A DNA stretch of 64,000 bases from Micropruina sp. (GCA_016716635.1 JADJVZ010000013.1:186001-250000), one strand, 5' to 3'. Positions 35,200 to 43,765 are shown, numbered from the stretch's first letter. Made by a program: numbers and translations. The notes: generated from the letters alone by a model not told the origin.

Positions 35200-35352
35200 T
35201 GCCCACAAGGAGGGGTGACCCCATCGCTGCAAAACCTGACGCCGGGGACCCGACAGTCAAGGGGTGGGCGCAGCCCATCGCGAAGCGACGCCGAAGGCGC
35301 CCTTGACGGGCGGGAACGGCGTCACACAATCAGCAGCGGGGCACCCCAAAAC
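35200..35352 (-). repeat. R1 structured repeat, copy B
   Basis: Reverse orientation relative to copy A. It contains GACGCCGGGGACCCGACAG and GTCAAGGGGTGGGCGCAGCC, and ends GCAGCGGGGCACCCC. It forms the right end of composite element copy 1. Confidence 0.85.
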
Positions 35353-35366
35353 CCCTTCCCCTTGAA

Positions 35367-35421
35367 CTCTGCTGGCGTTGGGCGTCTTGACTGGCGCGAA
35401 TGCCGCCGCGCGACAGCAGAG
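35367..35421. repeat. Degenerate R2 palindrome, copy 4
   Basis: CTCTGCTG (35367-35374) and CAGCAGAG (35414-35421) pair. The left side carries GCTGGCGTTGGGCGTCTTG and then CTGGCG, as in other R2 copies, but the right arm has lost the cores. Confidence 0.55.
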
Positions 35422-35685
35422 TGCGCCGCAAGGCCACCCGCAACGCCCACCAGGCGCCCCCTGACCAGCAAGCCGGCGCCCAGCGATCAGCAATCAGCGC
35501 CCGATCAGTCGTCCACACCCTCAGTGCACCACGTTCAGCCCCCACTGCGGCGCAGTTTGATAGCCACCGACCCGGCCGTCACGGACCCATCGCGCGGAGG
35601 GGGATGGCGCCAAGGAACGCGGGGGCGGCTAGGAAGGGGATCCAAGACCGTGGCAGCATGATCCACGCGAGAAGAGGAGGCGACC
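35422..35685. other. Intergenic stretch upstream of an MFS gene
   Basis: About 260 bases between the degenerate R2 copy and the MFS gene. Apart from the Shine-Dalgarno GAGGAGG at its end I see no conserved feature or reading frame. Confidence 0.4.
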
Positions 35686-36915
35686 GTGGCGTTTTGGCAC
35701 GACGAGTTGCTCGCGGACCCGGATTTCGTCCGGCTGCTGGCCTCGCGGACGCTCGCCATGCTGGCCCGCGGGTTCGCGCCCGTTGCCATCGCCTTCGGTG
35801 TCTTGGGATTGCCGGGCGGCAACGCCACCACCTTGTCCTTGGTGCTGGCCGCCGAGATGATCCCGCTCCTGATCTTCCTGCTCCCGGGCGGGGTGCTGGG
35901 GGATCGGTACAGCCGTCCCACGGTGATCGGCGTCGGGGCCATCCTCGCGTTGATCGGACTGAGCGCGTTGACGGTCATGTTCCTGACCGGATGGGGTCCC
36001 CTATGGGCGTTATGCCTGGCGGCAGTCCTTGACGGCACGTCGGGGGCGTTGTCGTGGCCCGCGTTCAACGGGATCATCCCCGACATCGTGCCCTCGGAGC
36101 GGTTTCAACGCGGCAACGCCCTCCTGAGCATGGGCGCGTCGACCGCGCGGCTGTTCGGCCTGATCGCCGGGGGCGCGGTCGTGGTCTTGATGGGTCCGGG
36201 GTGGGCGGTGGCCTGCGCCGCCCTCATGTTCGCCGTCACGGCCGTCATCGCCTTTCAGCTGCCGCACCGAAAGACCGGCCTCGCAGGCGCCACAGAGTCG
36301 CCCTGGCGGCAGCTCGCGGACGGCTGGCAGGAGTTTCGCAGCCGTCAATGGCTCTGGGTGGTGGTCGTCCAGTGGGCCCTGATGATGCTGGCCATGCAAG
36401 CCTTCATCGGGGTCCTCGGACCCGTGCTCGCCAACGAGGAGTTGGGCGGCGCCGGGGCGTGGGCGCCGTTCACCGCCGCCGAAGGATTCGGCGCGTTGCT
36501 GGGGGTGGTCATTGCGATGGTGTGGCATCCCCAACGCCCGATCCTGGTGGGCACCCTGGCCTGCCTCTTGGCGGGCGCCCCGGCCGTCCTGCTCGGCATC
36601 TCTGCGCCGTTCGGGCTGGTGCTCGTCACCGCCGTCCTGAACGGCCTCGGCTTCGAACTATTCGGCGTGCTGTGGATGACCGCCCTGCAAACCGAGGTGC
36701 CCCCCGAGGCCCTCTCCCGGGTCGGCGCCTACGACGCGCTGGGCTCCCTGCTGTTCACCCCCGTGGGACTCGTGCTGGCCGGGCCGATGATCCTGGTTTG
36801 GGGGCTGCACCCCGCCTTGATCGCCTGCGGGGTCTTCATGATCGTGATCGTCGCGGCGGCCCTGCTCTCGCCGGACGTACGGACGCTACGTCTCCAAGCA
36901 CCTGCCACGCAGTGA
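35686..36915 (+). CDS. MFS transporter
   Basis: 409 aa with about 12 hydrophobic helices. MFS_3-like start (RLLASRTLAMLARGFAPVAIAFGVLGL), GVLGDRYSRPTVIG between helices 2 and 3, and SWPAFNGIIPDIVPSERFQRGNALLSMGAS. Similar proteins export macrolides or siderophores; substrate unknown. The GTG start has GAGGAGG 5 bases upstream. It is the first gene to the right of the repeat element. Confidence 0.85.
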   Translation: MAFWHDELLADPDFVRLLASRTLAMLARGFAPVAIAFGVLGLPGGNATTLSLVLAAEMIPLLIFLLPGGVLGDRYSRPTVIGVGAILALIGLSALTVMFLTGWGPLWALCLAAVLDGTSGALSWPAFNGIIPDIVPSERFQRGNALLSMGASTARLFGLIAGGAVVVLMGPGWAVACAALMFAVTAVIAFQLPHRKTGLAGATESPWRQLADGWQEFRSRQWLWVVVVQWALMMLAMQAFIGVLGPVLANEELGGAGAWAPFTAAEGFGALLGVVIAMVWHPQRPILVGTLACLLAGAPAVLLGISAPFGLVLVTAVLNGLGFELFGVLWMTALQTEVPPEALSRVGAYDALGSLLFTPVGLVLAGPMILVWGLHPALIACGVFMIVIVAAALLSPDVRTLRLQAPATQ

Positions 36916-36985
36916 CCGGACGCGCGCCGGAGGCACCCGGCGGAGGCACCCGGGGAACCGGTCCGCCGACGGACCCGCCGAGTCC

Positions 36986-37000
36986 TAGGCTGAATCAGTG
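36986..37000 (+). promoter_or_regulatory. -10 element and leaderless GTG, first small paralogue
   Basis: TAGGCT at 36986-36991, six bases, then GTG at 36998. The same 6-base spacing precedes all four paralogues of this cluster (TACCCT at 37634 and 38782, TACGAT at 39449). Confidence 0.5.
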
Positions 37001-37570
37001 ACGACACCGGTTCCGTTCCAAATTCCATTCGAAGTCTCTTCGGCGCTCCAGCCCGGCGAACGCATTGTGTGGATGGGACGCCCAGGCAAGCCAACGTTTA
37101 AGTCATCCCCTGATCTTCGCGGATTGCTGTTCACGTCGATCGTGGCCGCTATCTTCGGACCTGGCATCTTCGTGGCGATTGCGTTGGCCAGTCGGACGCC
37201 CAGCTTGGCCGCGCTCGGGCTGTTCTTTGGCCTCCTTCTGCTCCTGGCCGGGCTGCCGTCAGTGCTCCGCCTCCAAAAGATGAGGCGGCTGACCTACGTG
37301 TTGACCGACACCCGGGCACTCGTCGCAGGCGATGGCGCGGTCTCGGCTGAGGCGCGTGGCCTGGGCCCGACGTTCGTCCAGGTAGACCCCCAGGGAACCC
37401 GCATGACCGCCGTCTTCGGCAACAGCGTGGTCCAATCCACCGCTCTGTACCCGATGGGCAACTCCCGCGTGCCCATCACCACGACGTCGCCGCGGGTGGC
37501 TTTCGTGGACGTGGACGATGTCGCCGGGCTTCAGGCCGCCCTTCACGCCACGGACCCGACCTGGCGCTGA
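36998..37570 (+). CDS. Small PH-like two-helix membrane protein, paralogue 1
   Basis: 190 aa, no named function. Layout: SALQPGERIVWMGRPG, two membrane helices (about residues 45-90), YVLTDTRALVAGDG, a beta-rich stretch with GLGPTFVQVDP, and a C-terminal VAFVDVDDVAGLQAALHA. The LQPGE..W.GRPG opening and TxYxLTDxRA strand resemble bacterial PH-domain membrane proteins. Three close paralogues follow (37646, 38794, 39461), interrupted only by an OsmC gene. No Shine-Dalgarno; a -10 hexamer sits 6 bases before the GTG. Confidence 0.7.
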   Translation: MTTPVPFQIPFEVSSALQPGERIVWMGRPGKPTFKSSPDLRGLLFTSIVAAIFGPGIFVAIALASRTPSLAALGLFFGLLLLLAGLPSVLRLQKMRRLTYVLTDTRALVAGDGAVSAEARGLGPTFVQVDPQGTRMTAVFGNSVVQSTALYPMGNSRVPITTTSPRVAFVDVDDVAGLQAALHATDPTWR

Positions 37571-37645
37571 GCCTCTCCTGCCGGGGTGGCATCCGGTTGC
37601 AGGTCCTCGCGCTTGGTTGGATCCCGCGCGCTCTACCCTGGACGG

Positions 37646-38227
37646 GTGACTCCTCCCGATGCCGCTCAGCCCTCAGCCGCCTTGGCGAACGCACTGCAGC
37701 CCGGCGAACGCCTGCTGTGGGTCGGACGCCCAGGCACCCCTACCCTTCAGACATCGCCTGAGCTTCGCGTGATGGTCGCCGTGGTCATCCTTGCCGTGCT
37801 TGATATCGGCTACCTGACCTTTCTTCTGTCGAGCCAGTCCCTCCCGTTGTTCGTGCGCCTCACCCTCATCGCGGTCCCCGTGATACTCAGTGGCCTCCTT
37901 CTCACCTGGCTCTGGAGCCAGGTGCGCACGCTGCGCCGCACCCAGTACGCCCTCACGACAACCCGGGCGCTCACTGAATGTGGCGGCGTGGTTCGATCCG
38001 AGCCACGCGGGCAGGCGCCGACGCTGGTTCACCTCAACAAGGCGGAAACTCGGCTCTCTGTCGGCTTCGGGCCAGGGTCTCGCTCCTCCGGCACCCCGGC
38101 CGCGCCGGCTGTGGTCTCCGACATCCGGACGTCCCTGGTCCTACGGACGAATCCCTCCCACCGACTCGCCTTCATCGGTGTGGCGGACGTGGCCGGGCTG
38201 CAGTCCGCACTTCAAGCACCCCGCTGA
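37646..38227 (+). CDS. Small PH-like two-helix membrane protein, paralogue 2
   Basis: 193 aa. Same plan as paralogue 1: ALQPGERLLWVGRPG, two helices, TQYALTTTRALTECGG, GQAPTLVHLNK, then RLAFIGVADVAGLQSALQ. The GTG at 37646 is chosen since TACCCT lies 6 bases upstream and the conserved part begins soon after; a frame open from 37586 adds an unlikely N-terminus. Confidence 0.7.
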   Translation: MTPPDAAQPSAALANALQPGERLLWVGRPGTPTLQTSPELRVMVAVVILAVLDIGYLTFLLSSQSLPLFVRLTLIAVPVILSGLLLTWLWSQVRTLRRTQYALTTTRALTECGGVVRSEPRGQAPTLVHLNKAETRLSVGFGPGSRSSGTPAAPAVVSDIRTSLVLRTNPSHRLAFIGVADVAGLQSALQAPR

Positions 38228-38269
38228 GGACGCTCGCCGGTACCTTGTGACGACCTGCCTGGCTACGCG

Positions 38270-38674
38270 TCAGGCCTGGATGAACCGCACGGGCGTCGGC
38301 AACTCCAGCGACCTCGACACGGTGCAATCGCGCTCGTGGGCGATCTTGAGGGCCCGCGGGATGAGCGTCCGGGCCCGGTCGGCCTCCGGGCCGTCCCCGA
38401 AGCGGACGCGGAACGTCACCTCGACGTCCTCCAGGTGATTGCCACCCTCGGTGACCTTGGTTCCGGACGCCACCGCCTCGAACTGAACCGGGTCGCTGTG
38501 GCGGGTGGTCACGAGGTCGACGTCCACCGCCGAGCACCCCGCCAACGCCGCCAGCAGCAGTTCCACCGGACCAAAGTCCGTCGACTCATTGGACGACAGG
38601 TGCACCACTCCCCCGCGGGCGTTGGTGACGTCGTATTCGCCGGCGGCGGTGCGGGTCAGGGTCACGGACGTCAT
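38270..38674 (-). CDS. OsmC/Ohr-family protein
   Basis: 134 aa. OsmC-like proteins reduce organic hydroperoxides with a pair of cysteines. Here LLLAALAGCSAVDVDLV holds the first cysteine on the long helix and RDCTVSRSLE the second, as in the family. ATG 38674 has AAGGAGGT 7 bases upstream, one of the best ribosome sites in the window. It is inserted, in opposite orientation, among the four small membrane-protein paralogues. Confidence 0.9.
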   Translation of the reverse strand: MTSVTLTRTAAGEYDVTNARGGVVHLSSNESTDFGPVELLLAALAGCSAVDVDLVTTRHSDPVQFEAVASGTKVTEGGNHLEDVEVTFRVRFGDGPEADRARTLIPRALKIAHERDCTVSRSLELPTPVRFIQA

Positions 38675-38793
38675 GACGAACCTCCTTCTTGGGACGTTGC
38701 CAGGATAAGCACCAACCTGTCGTGGCGATTCCCGCCGACGTCGAGAGCACAGCAGCAAGACGGGGCGCAGCGTGCGCGCCCTACCCTGGTCGC

Positions 38794-39387
38794 ATGAACG
38801 AAGTCAGCCTGACTGAGCCGCCGCAGGAGCTCACCGCCGCGTTGGGCAACGGTGAACGGTTGCTGTGGCTGGGTCGGCCCGGTCCGGCCCCTTGGTTTCA
38901 GGCCAGCGATCTTCTCCTGGTCGCCTTCGTCGGCTTCGGGTTGCTGTTGACGGCGATCTGCTGGTGGGTGGCGAACACAACTCCGTCCAGCCTCACCCGG
39001 GGCTTGAGCGCACCCCTCGTGGTTGTGTTCTTCGGTTTGTTCAACTTGGCGACCATCGCGGTCTTGATCTACCAGTTGGTGTCGCGCCCCCGCAGAGCCA
39101 AGCGGACGATCTACGCGCTCAGTGACTCGCGCGCCTTCGTCCTGCGCCAAGGGAGGGTGTGGGCGGCCAGCCGGGGCACCGGACCGACACTGGTGGCATT
39201 CAATCGCTCCCACGATCAGCTCACGGTCGGTTTCACCACGGATCTGGAACGCCAGAACCTCGAGGCGGGCAGCACCATCGGGCAAGGTCGCGTGCTTGGA
39301 TCGGCGTCGCGGGTCACGTTCGAACGAGTCCTGGATGTCACGGGACTCCAGGCCGCTCTCCATGCGGCGCCCGCCGGGCAGTTCTGA
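38794..39387 (+). CDS. Small PH-like two-helix membrane protein, paralogue 3
   Basis: 197 aa. ELTAALGNGERLLWLGRPG, two membrane helices, TIYALSDSRAFVLRQG, GTGPTLVAFNRS, VTFERVLDVTGLQAALHA. The ATG follows TACCCT by 6 bases (leaderless pattern). Confidence 0.7.
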   Translation: MNEVSLTEPPQELTAALGNGERLLWLGRPGPAPWFQASDLLLVAFVGFGLLLTAICWWVANTTPSSLTRGLSAPLVVVFFGLFNLATIAVLIYQLVSRPRRAKRTIYALSDSRAFVLRQGRVWAASRGTGPTLVAFNRSHDQLTVGFTTDLERQNLEAGSTIGQGRVLGSASRVTFERVLDVTGLQAALHAAPAGQF

Positions 39388-39460
39388 CCACCTCGCGCGC
39401 GAGGCGGCGACGACGCCCTGACTCCCCGGCGTCGCGCCCCTCCCCCACTACGATGTCGAC

Positions 39461-40045
39461 GTGGTCGCTTTGACACCTGGCGAGCCGCCGTACGAGCTCA
39501 CCGCAGCACTCCAGCCCGGAGAACGCCTGGTGTGGATCGGCAAGCCTGGCGTCCGGCCTCTTCGCCGCAGTGACGCGTTCACGATCCCTTTCGCGCTGAT
39601 GTTCGTGCTCCTCGTTGCGCCGTTGATCACGACAAGTGTGGCCCTCAGCATGATCACGCGGTCCGGCATGCAGCCGTTGCCGGGGTCACTGGATCCGTTG
39701 ACGTGGTCGCTGCGGGCGCTGGGCCTCGCGCTCCTGATCATCCCTTTCATCGTCCGTCCGATTCAGGCCGGACGGACGACCTACGCGCTGACCGATAGCC
39801 GAGCTTTCGTGGTGATCGGACGCAGGGTGATTTCGGAACCCCGAGGGAACGGCCCCTTCCTGGTGCGCACGAATCATGCGGCGACCAGGATGCAGGTGAT
39901 GTTTGGACCCGCCGCGGACGACGGCGCCACGCGCATTGTGGGTGCCCTGAGCCCAACCGGAGGTCATGTTCCGCGGCTGGTCTTTGACCGAGTCGCCGAT
40001 GTCGCGGGTCTGCAGGCAGCGCTCCGCCTCGGCGCCACTGGCTAG
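39461..40045 (+). CDS. Small PH-like two-helix membrane protein, paralogue 4
   Basis: 194 aa. ELTAALQPGERLVWIGKPG, two membrane helices, TTYALTDSRAFVVIGR, GNGPFLVRTNH, LVFDRVADVAGLQAALRL. GTG 6 bases after TACGAT. The cluster ends here at a hairpin (40063-40091). Confidence 0.7.
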   Translation: MVALTPGEPPYELTAALQPGERLVWIGKPGVRPLRRSDAFTIPFALMFVLLVAPLITTSVALSMITRSGMQPLPGSLDPLTWSLRALGLALLIIPFIVRPIQAGRTTYALTDSRAFVVIGRRVISEPRGNGPFLVRTNHAATRMQVMFGPAADDGATRIVGALSPTGGHVPRLVFDRVADVAGLQAALRLGATG

Positions 40046-40062
40046 GCGCCCACCAAGGCGTT

Positions 40063-40091
40063 GATTTCTTCCTGAACGTCAGGAAGAAATC
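40063..40091. terminator. 13-bp hairpin between convergent genes
   Basis: GATTTCTTCCTGA (40063-40075), loop ACG, TCAGGAAGAAATC (40079-40091). Resembles the stem at 999-1049 (both contain TTGATTT). Probably bidirectional. Confidence 0.65.
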
Positions 40092-40115
40092 ACCATCAAG
40101 ATTCGCTCCAAGACC

Positions 40116-41084
40116 CTATGACTGCGGAAAGTCGTACAGGACGGCCACCAACCTCGGTGATCCGCTGGTGGAGTCGAAGCCCAGCCGGACGGTGAACCAA
40201 TCCTTGCGCGCCATGATCTCGGAGCCGCCGTAGTAGTAGTCCACGAAGGTCGCTTGCGGGAAGAGCGCGCGGCCACGATCGGTGGGGAACCCGTTGGCGC
40301 CGGTCCAATGTTCGCCGAAGCCGACTTTGTTGTAGCTGGTGAGGCCGTAGGTTCCGGCGACCGCCGTCAGTTGCTGCACGATGGTGCCGCGCTGGGGTGG
40401 CACGGCGACCGTGCTGGCGGGGTCGGACCAGTCATAGGACGAGGTGTCGCCCGAAGCGGCTTTGAGCTGACCGGCCGTCACGTTTCGCGTCACCAGGTAC
40501 AAGCCCCGAGCCGGATCGACCCGCGCGGCCAACGCCGCCCAGTCCGAGTAGTGGAAGGCTTGGACCACGCTGGCGGCGGCCTCCGACAACTCATTGGTCA
40601 TCTGGGTGCCGACTATCGTGACCGGGTTCCCCACGGGCCGTAGTTGTGCCAGATCCACCCATCCAACGGTTCCGAGTTTGTTCTTCACTGCGATCCACGT
40701 GATGCCGCCCACGTTTCGCGGGCCCGGGTAGGGGTTCACCTGTTCGTTCCACAGCAAGGTGAGAAGGACGGAACTGCTCTCGCCGGGAGCCGCATGCACC
40801 GGGAGGACGGTGTCGCGACCGGTCGTCCACACCTGCCAGAGTTCGGCGCTCGGTGCGGCCGGGGAACCTTCCGCCGTGGTGGGCATCACGGTGGGGCTCG
40901 CGGACGTCAGGCGCGTGGCGATCACGGTTCCGACGATGACCACCAGGACCACGCCGACCGCGAGTAACTGACGCCACTTTCGCTGCCGCGTCCCGGCGGC
41001 CATCGCCCCCTTGGAGGGGTCGTCGGGTAACGGGAGCCACTCGTCCTCGTAAGGGGCCTGAACTGCTAGCTGTTCCTTGGGCAT
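40116..41084 (-). CDS. Membrane-anchored extracytoplasmic protein, unknown function
   Basis: 322 aa, not recognised. A basic cytoplasmic stretch (GTRQRKWRQ) precedes one membrane helix (LLAVGVVLVVIVGTVIA, about residues 40-56), then a Ser/Thr/Pro linker and an outside domain. WTTGRDTVLPVHAAPGESSSVL ... GWVDLAQLRPV resembles a bacterial SH3-like fold; the rest is unassigned. ATG 41084 has AAGGAG 6 bases upstream, and overlaps the stop of a possible 40-aa ORF (TGATG). Confidence 0.65.
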   Translation of the reverse strand: MPKEQLAVQAPYEDEWLPLPDDPSKGAMAAGTRQRKWRQLLAVGVVLVVIVGTVIATRLTSASPTVMPTTAEGSPAAPSAELWQVWTTGRDTVLPVHAAPGESSSVLLTLLWNEQVNPYPGPRNVGGITWIAVKNKLGTVGWVDLAQLRPVGNPVTIVGTQMTNELSEAAASVVQAFHYSDWAALAARVDPARGLYLVTRNVTAGQLKAASGDTSSYDWSDPASTVAVPPQRGTIVQQLTAVAGTYGLTSYNKVGFGEHWTGANGFPTDRGRALFPQATFVDYYYGGSEIMARKDWFTVRLGFDSTSGSPRLVAVLYDFPQS

Positions 41085-41206
41085 CACAGACTCCTTGAGC
41101 GCGGGTGACTCTCCAGGTCGCGAAGAACGTTGCGGAGGTTCCGCAGCCTCGCGTGGAGGACGAGCCGACCGAGAGTGGCTCGCTCGTGGGGGTGGGCGCT
41201 GGCCAT
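41084..41206 (-). CDS. Possible 40-aa ORF coupled to the downstream membrane protein
   Basis: ATG at 41206, TGA at 41084-41086 overlapping the next ATG (TGATG). The product contains an amphipathic stretch RLVLHARLRNLRNVLRDLES. There is no good Shine-Dalgarno; an AT-rich TTTAAATA just upstream could be a -10 for a leaderless start. Supported only by position and coupling. Confidence 0.35.
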   Translation of the reverse strand: MASAHPHERATLGRLVLHARLRNLRNVLRDLESHPRSRSL

Positions 41207-41440
41207 ACCTTTATTTAAACCTAGTTAGGGGTCGGATGCGAGAGGTTGGGGAAGGCCCCCTGTCTCAGCCCGACGTGTTCGCCACGGCGCTTTACGGCCT
41301 TACGGGGTGCCCGGTCGCACACCGAGCCGGGCGCCGGTCGCGGTTCGATGGTGAACGGCCGCCGCGTCTCGCCCTGACCACAAGAAAAGGTAGCTTCCCG
41401 AGCATCGTCCACGCCCGCGCAGGTATTAGCATCAGCATCC

Positions 41441-42961
41441 GTGACGACCGGTGACGATTCGACCCAGGGCAAGGCCAGCAACGCCGCTGGCGCGGCCCAC
41501 CTGCCCACGGGTCCCGTGGCCGCCAGTGAGGGCGGCGCGCCTGGACCTGCCCGCCCGCGCAAGCGCAGCAAGATGCTCTCGTGGGTGCTGATCACGTTCA
41601 CCGCCCTCGTCACGTTCGTGGTGGCGCTCGTGACCATCTTCTTCGACATGCCCCTGGTCATCTTCTTGGCACTCATGGTGCTCGTCGTCGTCGGCATCGG
41701 GGTGTTGGTCTACCTGATCCGCACCCGTCCGAAGAAGCCCCAACCCGACAACCCCACGGTTGAACACTGGTTCCACCGCCGCGGACTGCTGTCGCTGTTG
41801 CGGGGCACCCCGGAAGCGCGCCCGACCTCACAACGGGCCGCCCCCTCCTTGGTGGTCGTGTTCTTGATCGTGATGATCACCCTGCCCTGGAGCACCGATC
41901 TGCCCCTGTTAGGCGCCGTTGCCATTTCGGTGGGATCCACGGTGGTCGTGTGGGTGGGGGCGAACCTGTACCGCCATCGCCCGCTCTTCGCTGCCATCGA
42001 GCGTTTCGGCTGGCCGGAGTGTGTCGCCTTCGTCGGGGTCCCGACATTGGTCACAGCCGTCTCCGCCCCTGAAGTCGACCTCACCGACCCCGATTTCGCC
42101 GACTTCACCCACCTGAACCTGTGGATGGCAGCAGGGATGGCAATCGTGATGAGCGCCATCTTGGTGCTCGTCCTCTTCGCCTACCGGATCGGTCTGTGGA
42201 GCCTGATCACGTGGATGGGACGGACGACTCTCAAGGGCCTGCGCCAAAGCGGCGCCACCCTGGCAAGCTCCCTGCCGGTGTCTCTTGGCGTGGTGTTCTT
42301 CTTCTTCGTCAGCCCCGGCGTCTGGGTCACCTTCGGCATGCTGCCGAAGGTGGCCTACTTCAGCGTCATCGCCTTGCTCCTGACCCTGGCGGGCATCTTC
42401 CTCGGGAGCCAACGTCATTTCGGGATGGACTCGGTCGCGTCCTTTGACACCCAAGAGGACCTCGCCGACTCACTCGAGGGAACCCCGCTCGAGGGCGCCT
42501 CGGTCGACGTGGCCACCCCGGCGTCCGCCCCGCTCAGCCGCGAACAGCGCGCCAACGTCAAGTTAGTGGCCGTGATGAGCCAACTCGTGGTCGGCGGCGT
42601 GATCGCCCTGGCCGTGTTCCTGCTCTTCATCGTTATCGGCTACCTGGCGGTGGACATGAACGCCGTCAACGCGTGGACCAAGCTGGAACCCCCCACCCTC
42701 GTCACCTACACCGGTTTGGCGCACACCTACGTGTTGACCATGGCCCACGTGAAGGTGGCGGGCTTCCTCGCGACGTTCTCCGCGTTCAACTACAGCCTCG
42801 CCTCCGCCACGGACGCTCGACTGCGCCAAGGCGCCAAAGACTCCATCGCCCACGTGATTCGGCAGGGCTGCGCGATGCGCCTGCTCCTGCTGCCCAGCAC
42901 GGTCCACAACCCGCCCGAGGCCGAGCGGGAGCTGCCGATCGCCCCCGAGGCCGGCGCCTAG
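41441..42961 (+). CDS. Polytopic membrane protein, unknown function
   Basis: 506 aa, not recognised. A hydrophilic, Ala/Gly/Pro-rich N-terminus with a basic cluster (RPRKRSKM) leads into about nine hydrophobic helices; the central part has LPWSTDLPLLGAVAISVG and GVVFFFFVSPGVWVTFGMLPKV, and a cytoplasmic acidic loop separates the last helices. The GTG at 41441 follows TAGCAT (41427-41432) by 8 bases. The gap before it (41207-41440) holds only an AT-rich TTTATTTAAA patch. Confidence 0.7.
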   Translation: MTTGDDSTQGKASNAAGAAHLPTGPVAASEGGAPGPARPRKRSKMLSWVLITFTALVTFVVALVTIFFDMPLVIFLALMVLVVVGIGVLVYLIRTRPKKPQPDNPTVEHWFHRRGLLSLLRGTPEARPTSQRAAPSLVVVFLIVMITLPWSTDLPLLGAVAISVGSTVVVWVGANLYRHRPLFAAIERFGWPECVAFVGVPTLVTAVSAPEVDLTDPDFADFTHLNLWMAAGMAIVMSAILVLVLFAYRIGLWSLITWMGRTTLKGLRQSGATLASSLPVSLGVVFFFFVSPGVWVTFGMLPKVAYFSVIALLLTLAGIFLGSQRHFGMDSVASFDTQEDLADSLEGTPLEGASVDVATPASAPLSREQRANVKLVAVMSQLVVGGVIALAVFLLFIVIGYLAVDMNAVNAWTKLEPPTLVTYTGLAHTYVLTMAHVKVAGFLATFSAFNYSLASATDARLRQGAKDSIAHVIRQGCAMRLLLLPSTVHNPPEAERELPIAPEAGA

Positions 42962-42971
42962 CGCCGCGCGG

Positions 42972-43268
42972 CTACGACGCCAGCAAATCCGCGTAGTCGG
43001 GGTGCCGGCGGAACCAGATGGCGACGTACGAGCACACCGCGCGGACCTTCCACTGCCCCTCGGCGCGGACCGTGTCCATCGCATAGGTGACCAGCCGAGA
43101 CGCGAGTCCTTGCCCGTTCAGGGCCGGGTCCACCTCGGTGTGATCGAACTCGGCGACCTGCCCGACCAGGGTGTAGTCGGCCTCTCCGACCAGCTCGCCG
43201 TCGATCCATAGTTCGAACCGTGACTCGTCGTGGTTGTGGCGAAACTCCTCGCGCTGCTCGTCGCTCAT
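42972..43268 (-). CDS. Small GNAT acetyltransferase (YjdJ-type)
   Basis: 98 aa. FDHTEVDPALNGQGLASRLVTYAMD is the acetyl-CoA pyrophosphate loop region and VCSYVAIWFRRHPDY the family's C-terminal signature. The same domain forms the C-terminal half of the protein at 3008-3535. Start overlaps the stop of the universal stress gene by 4 bases (ATGA), so the pair is coupled. Substrate unknown. Confidence 0.88.
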   Translation of the reverse strand: MSDEQREEFRHNHDESRFELWIDGELVGEADYTLVGQVAEFDHTEVDPALNGQGLASRLVTYAMDTVRAEGQWKVRAVCSYVAIWFRRHPDYADLLAS

Positions 43269-43765
43269 GCGTGCGGCTGCAACGCTTGATCGACCGGACG
43301 GGTGCGCCCGGGGGCGGGATCGCCGGTGGCCTTGCGGACGACCAGCACGTCGCAGCTGGCGTGCTCGACCACCTGGTCGCTCACCGAGCCCAGCAGCAAG
43401 CCCTTGAAGCCCCCGAGCCCGCGGGTACCGACCACCACGATCTGGGCCCCCTCGGACGCTCGCACCAGCTCCCGACCCGCCGCGCCGTGGGGGGTTTCGA
43501 GGCTGACCTGAACATCGGGGTACTGCGCCAACTTTGCGGCGACGTCACCCTGCAGGTCCGAGAGAACGGCGGCGGCGAAGTCTTCGGGGGGCGGCACGTA
43601 GCCGGGCGTCCACGTGGCCGGACGAGGTGCGTTGCTGAGGGACCAGGCACGAATCACGCGCACCGGGGCGCCCAGCTTCGAGGCTAGCCAGAGCGCCTTC
43701 GCGAGCGCGACCTGGGCGAAATCAGAGCCGTCGTTGCCGACGACGATTGGGGCAATGGCGTCCAT
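43265..43765 (-). CDS. Universal stress protein (UspA family)
   Basis: 166 aa, single Usp domain: APIVVGNDGSDFAQVALAKALWLA and VVVGTRGLGGFKGLLLGSVSDQVVEHASCDVLVV, matching the ATP-binding G-2x-G-9x-G(S/T) pattern, so an ATP-binding type is likely. ATG 43765 follows TAGGGT by 7 bases on its strand (leaderless pattern). Operon with the GNAT gene. Probably induced by growth arrest or oxygen limitation, by analogy. Confidence 0.9.
   Translation of the reverse strand: MDAIAPIVVGNDGSDFAQVALAKALWLASKLGAPVRVIRAWSLSNAPRPATWTPGYVPPPEDFAAAVLSDLQGDVAAKLAQYPDVQVSLETPHGAAGRELVRASEGAQIVVVGTRGLGGFKGLLLGSVSDQVVEHASCDVLVVRKATGDPAPGRTRPVDQALQPHA

Larger units (their letters stand above)
32682..35352 (+). mobile_element. 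Composite non-coding element E, copy 1 (interrupted by an IS)
   Basis: Bounded by inverted copies of repeat R1 (32682-32835 and 35200-35352). Inside, in order: hairpin R4 (32988-33069), a conserved segment around TCCACTCCGCCACTGTCATC (33147-33166), an R2 palindrome split by an IS1182-type insertion (33235-34900), and CAAGGGACGGGTGAGACAG. The same order, in reverse orientation, is found at 52831-53785. Removing the IS and its target duplication leaves about 1.0 kb, close to the other copy's 0.96 kb. No convincing gene lies inside apart from the transposase. It could be a non-autonomous transposable element or a structured locus of another kind. Confidence 0.6.

Noticed and set aside
41077..41454. 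125-codon plus-strand frame before the polytopic membrane protein
   Set aside because: No domain, overlaps the start of the opposite gene and the next gene's start; likely chance.
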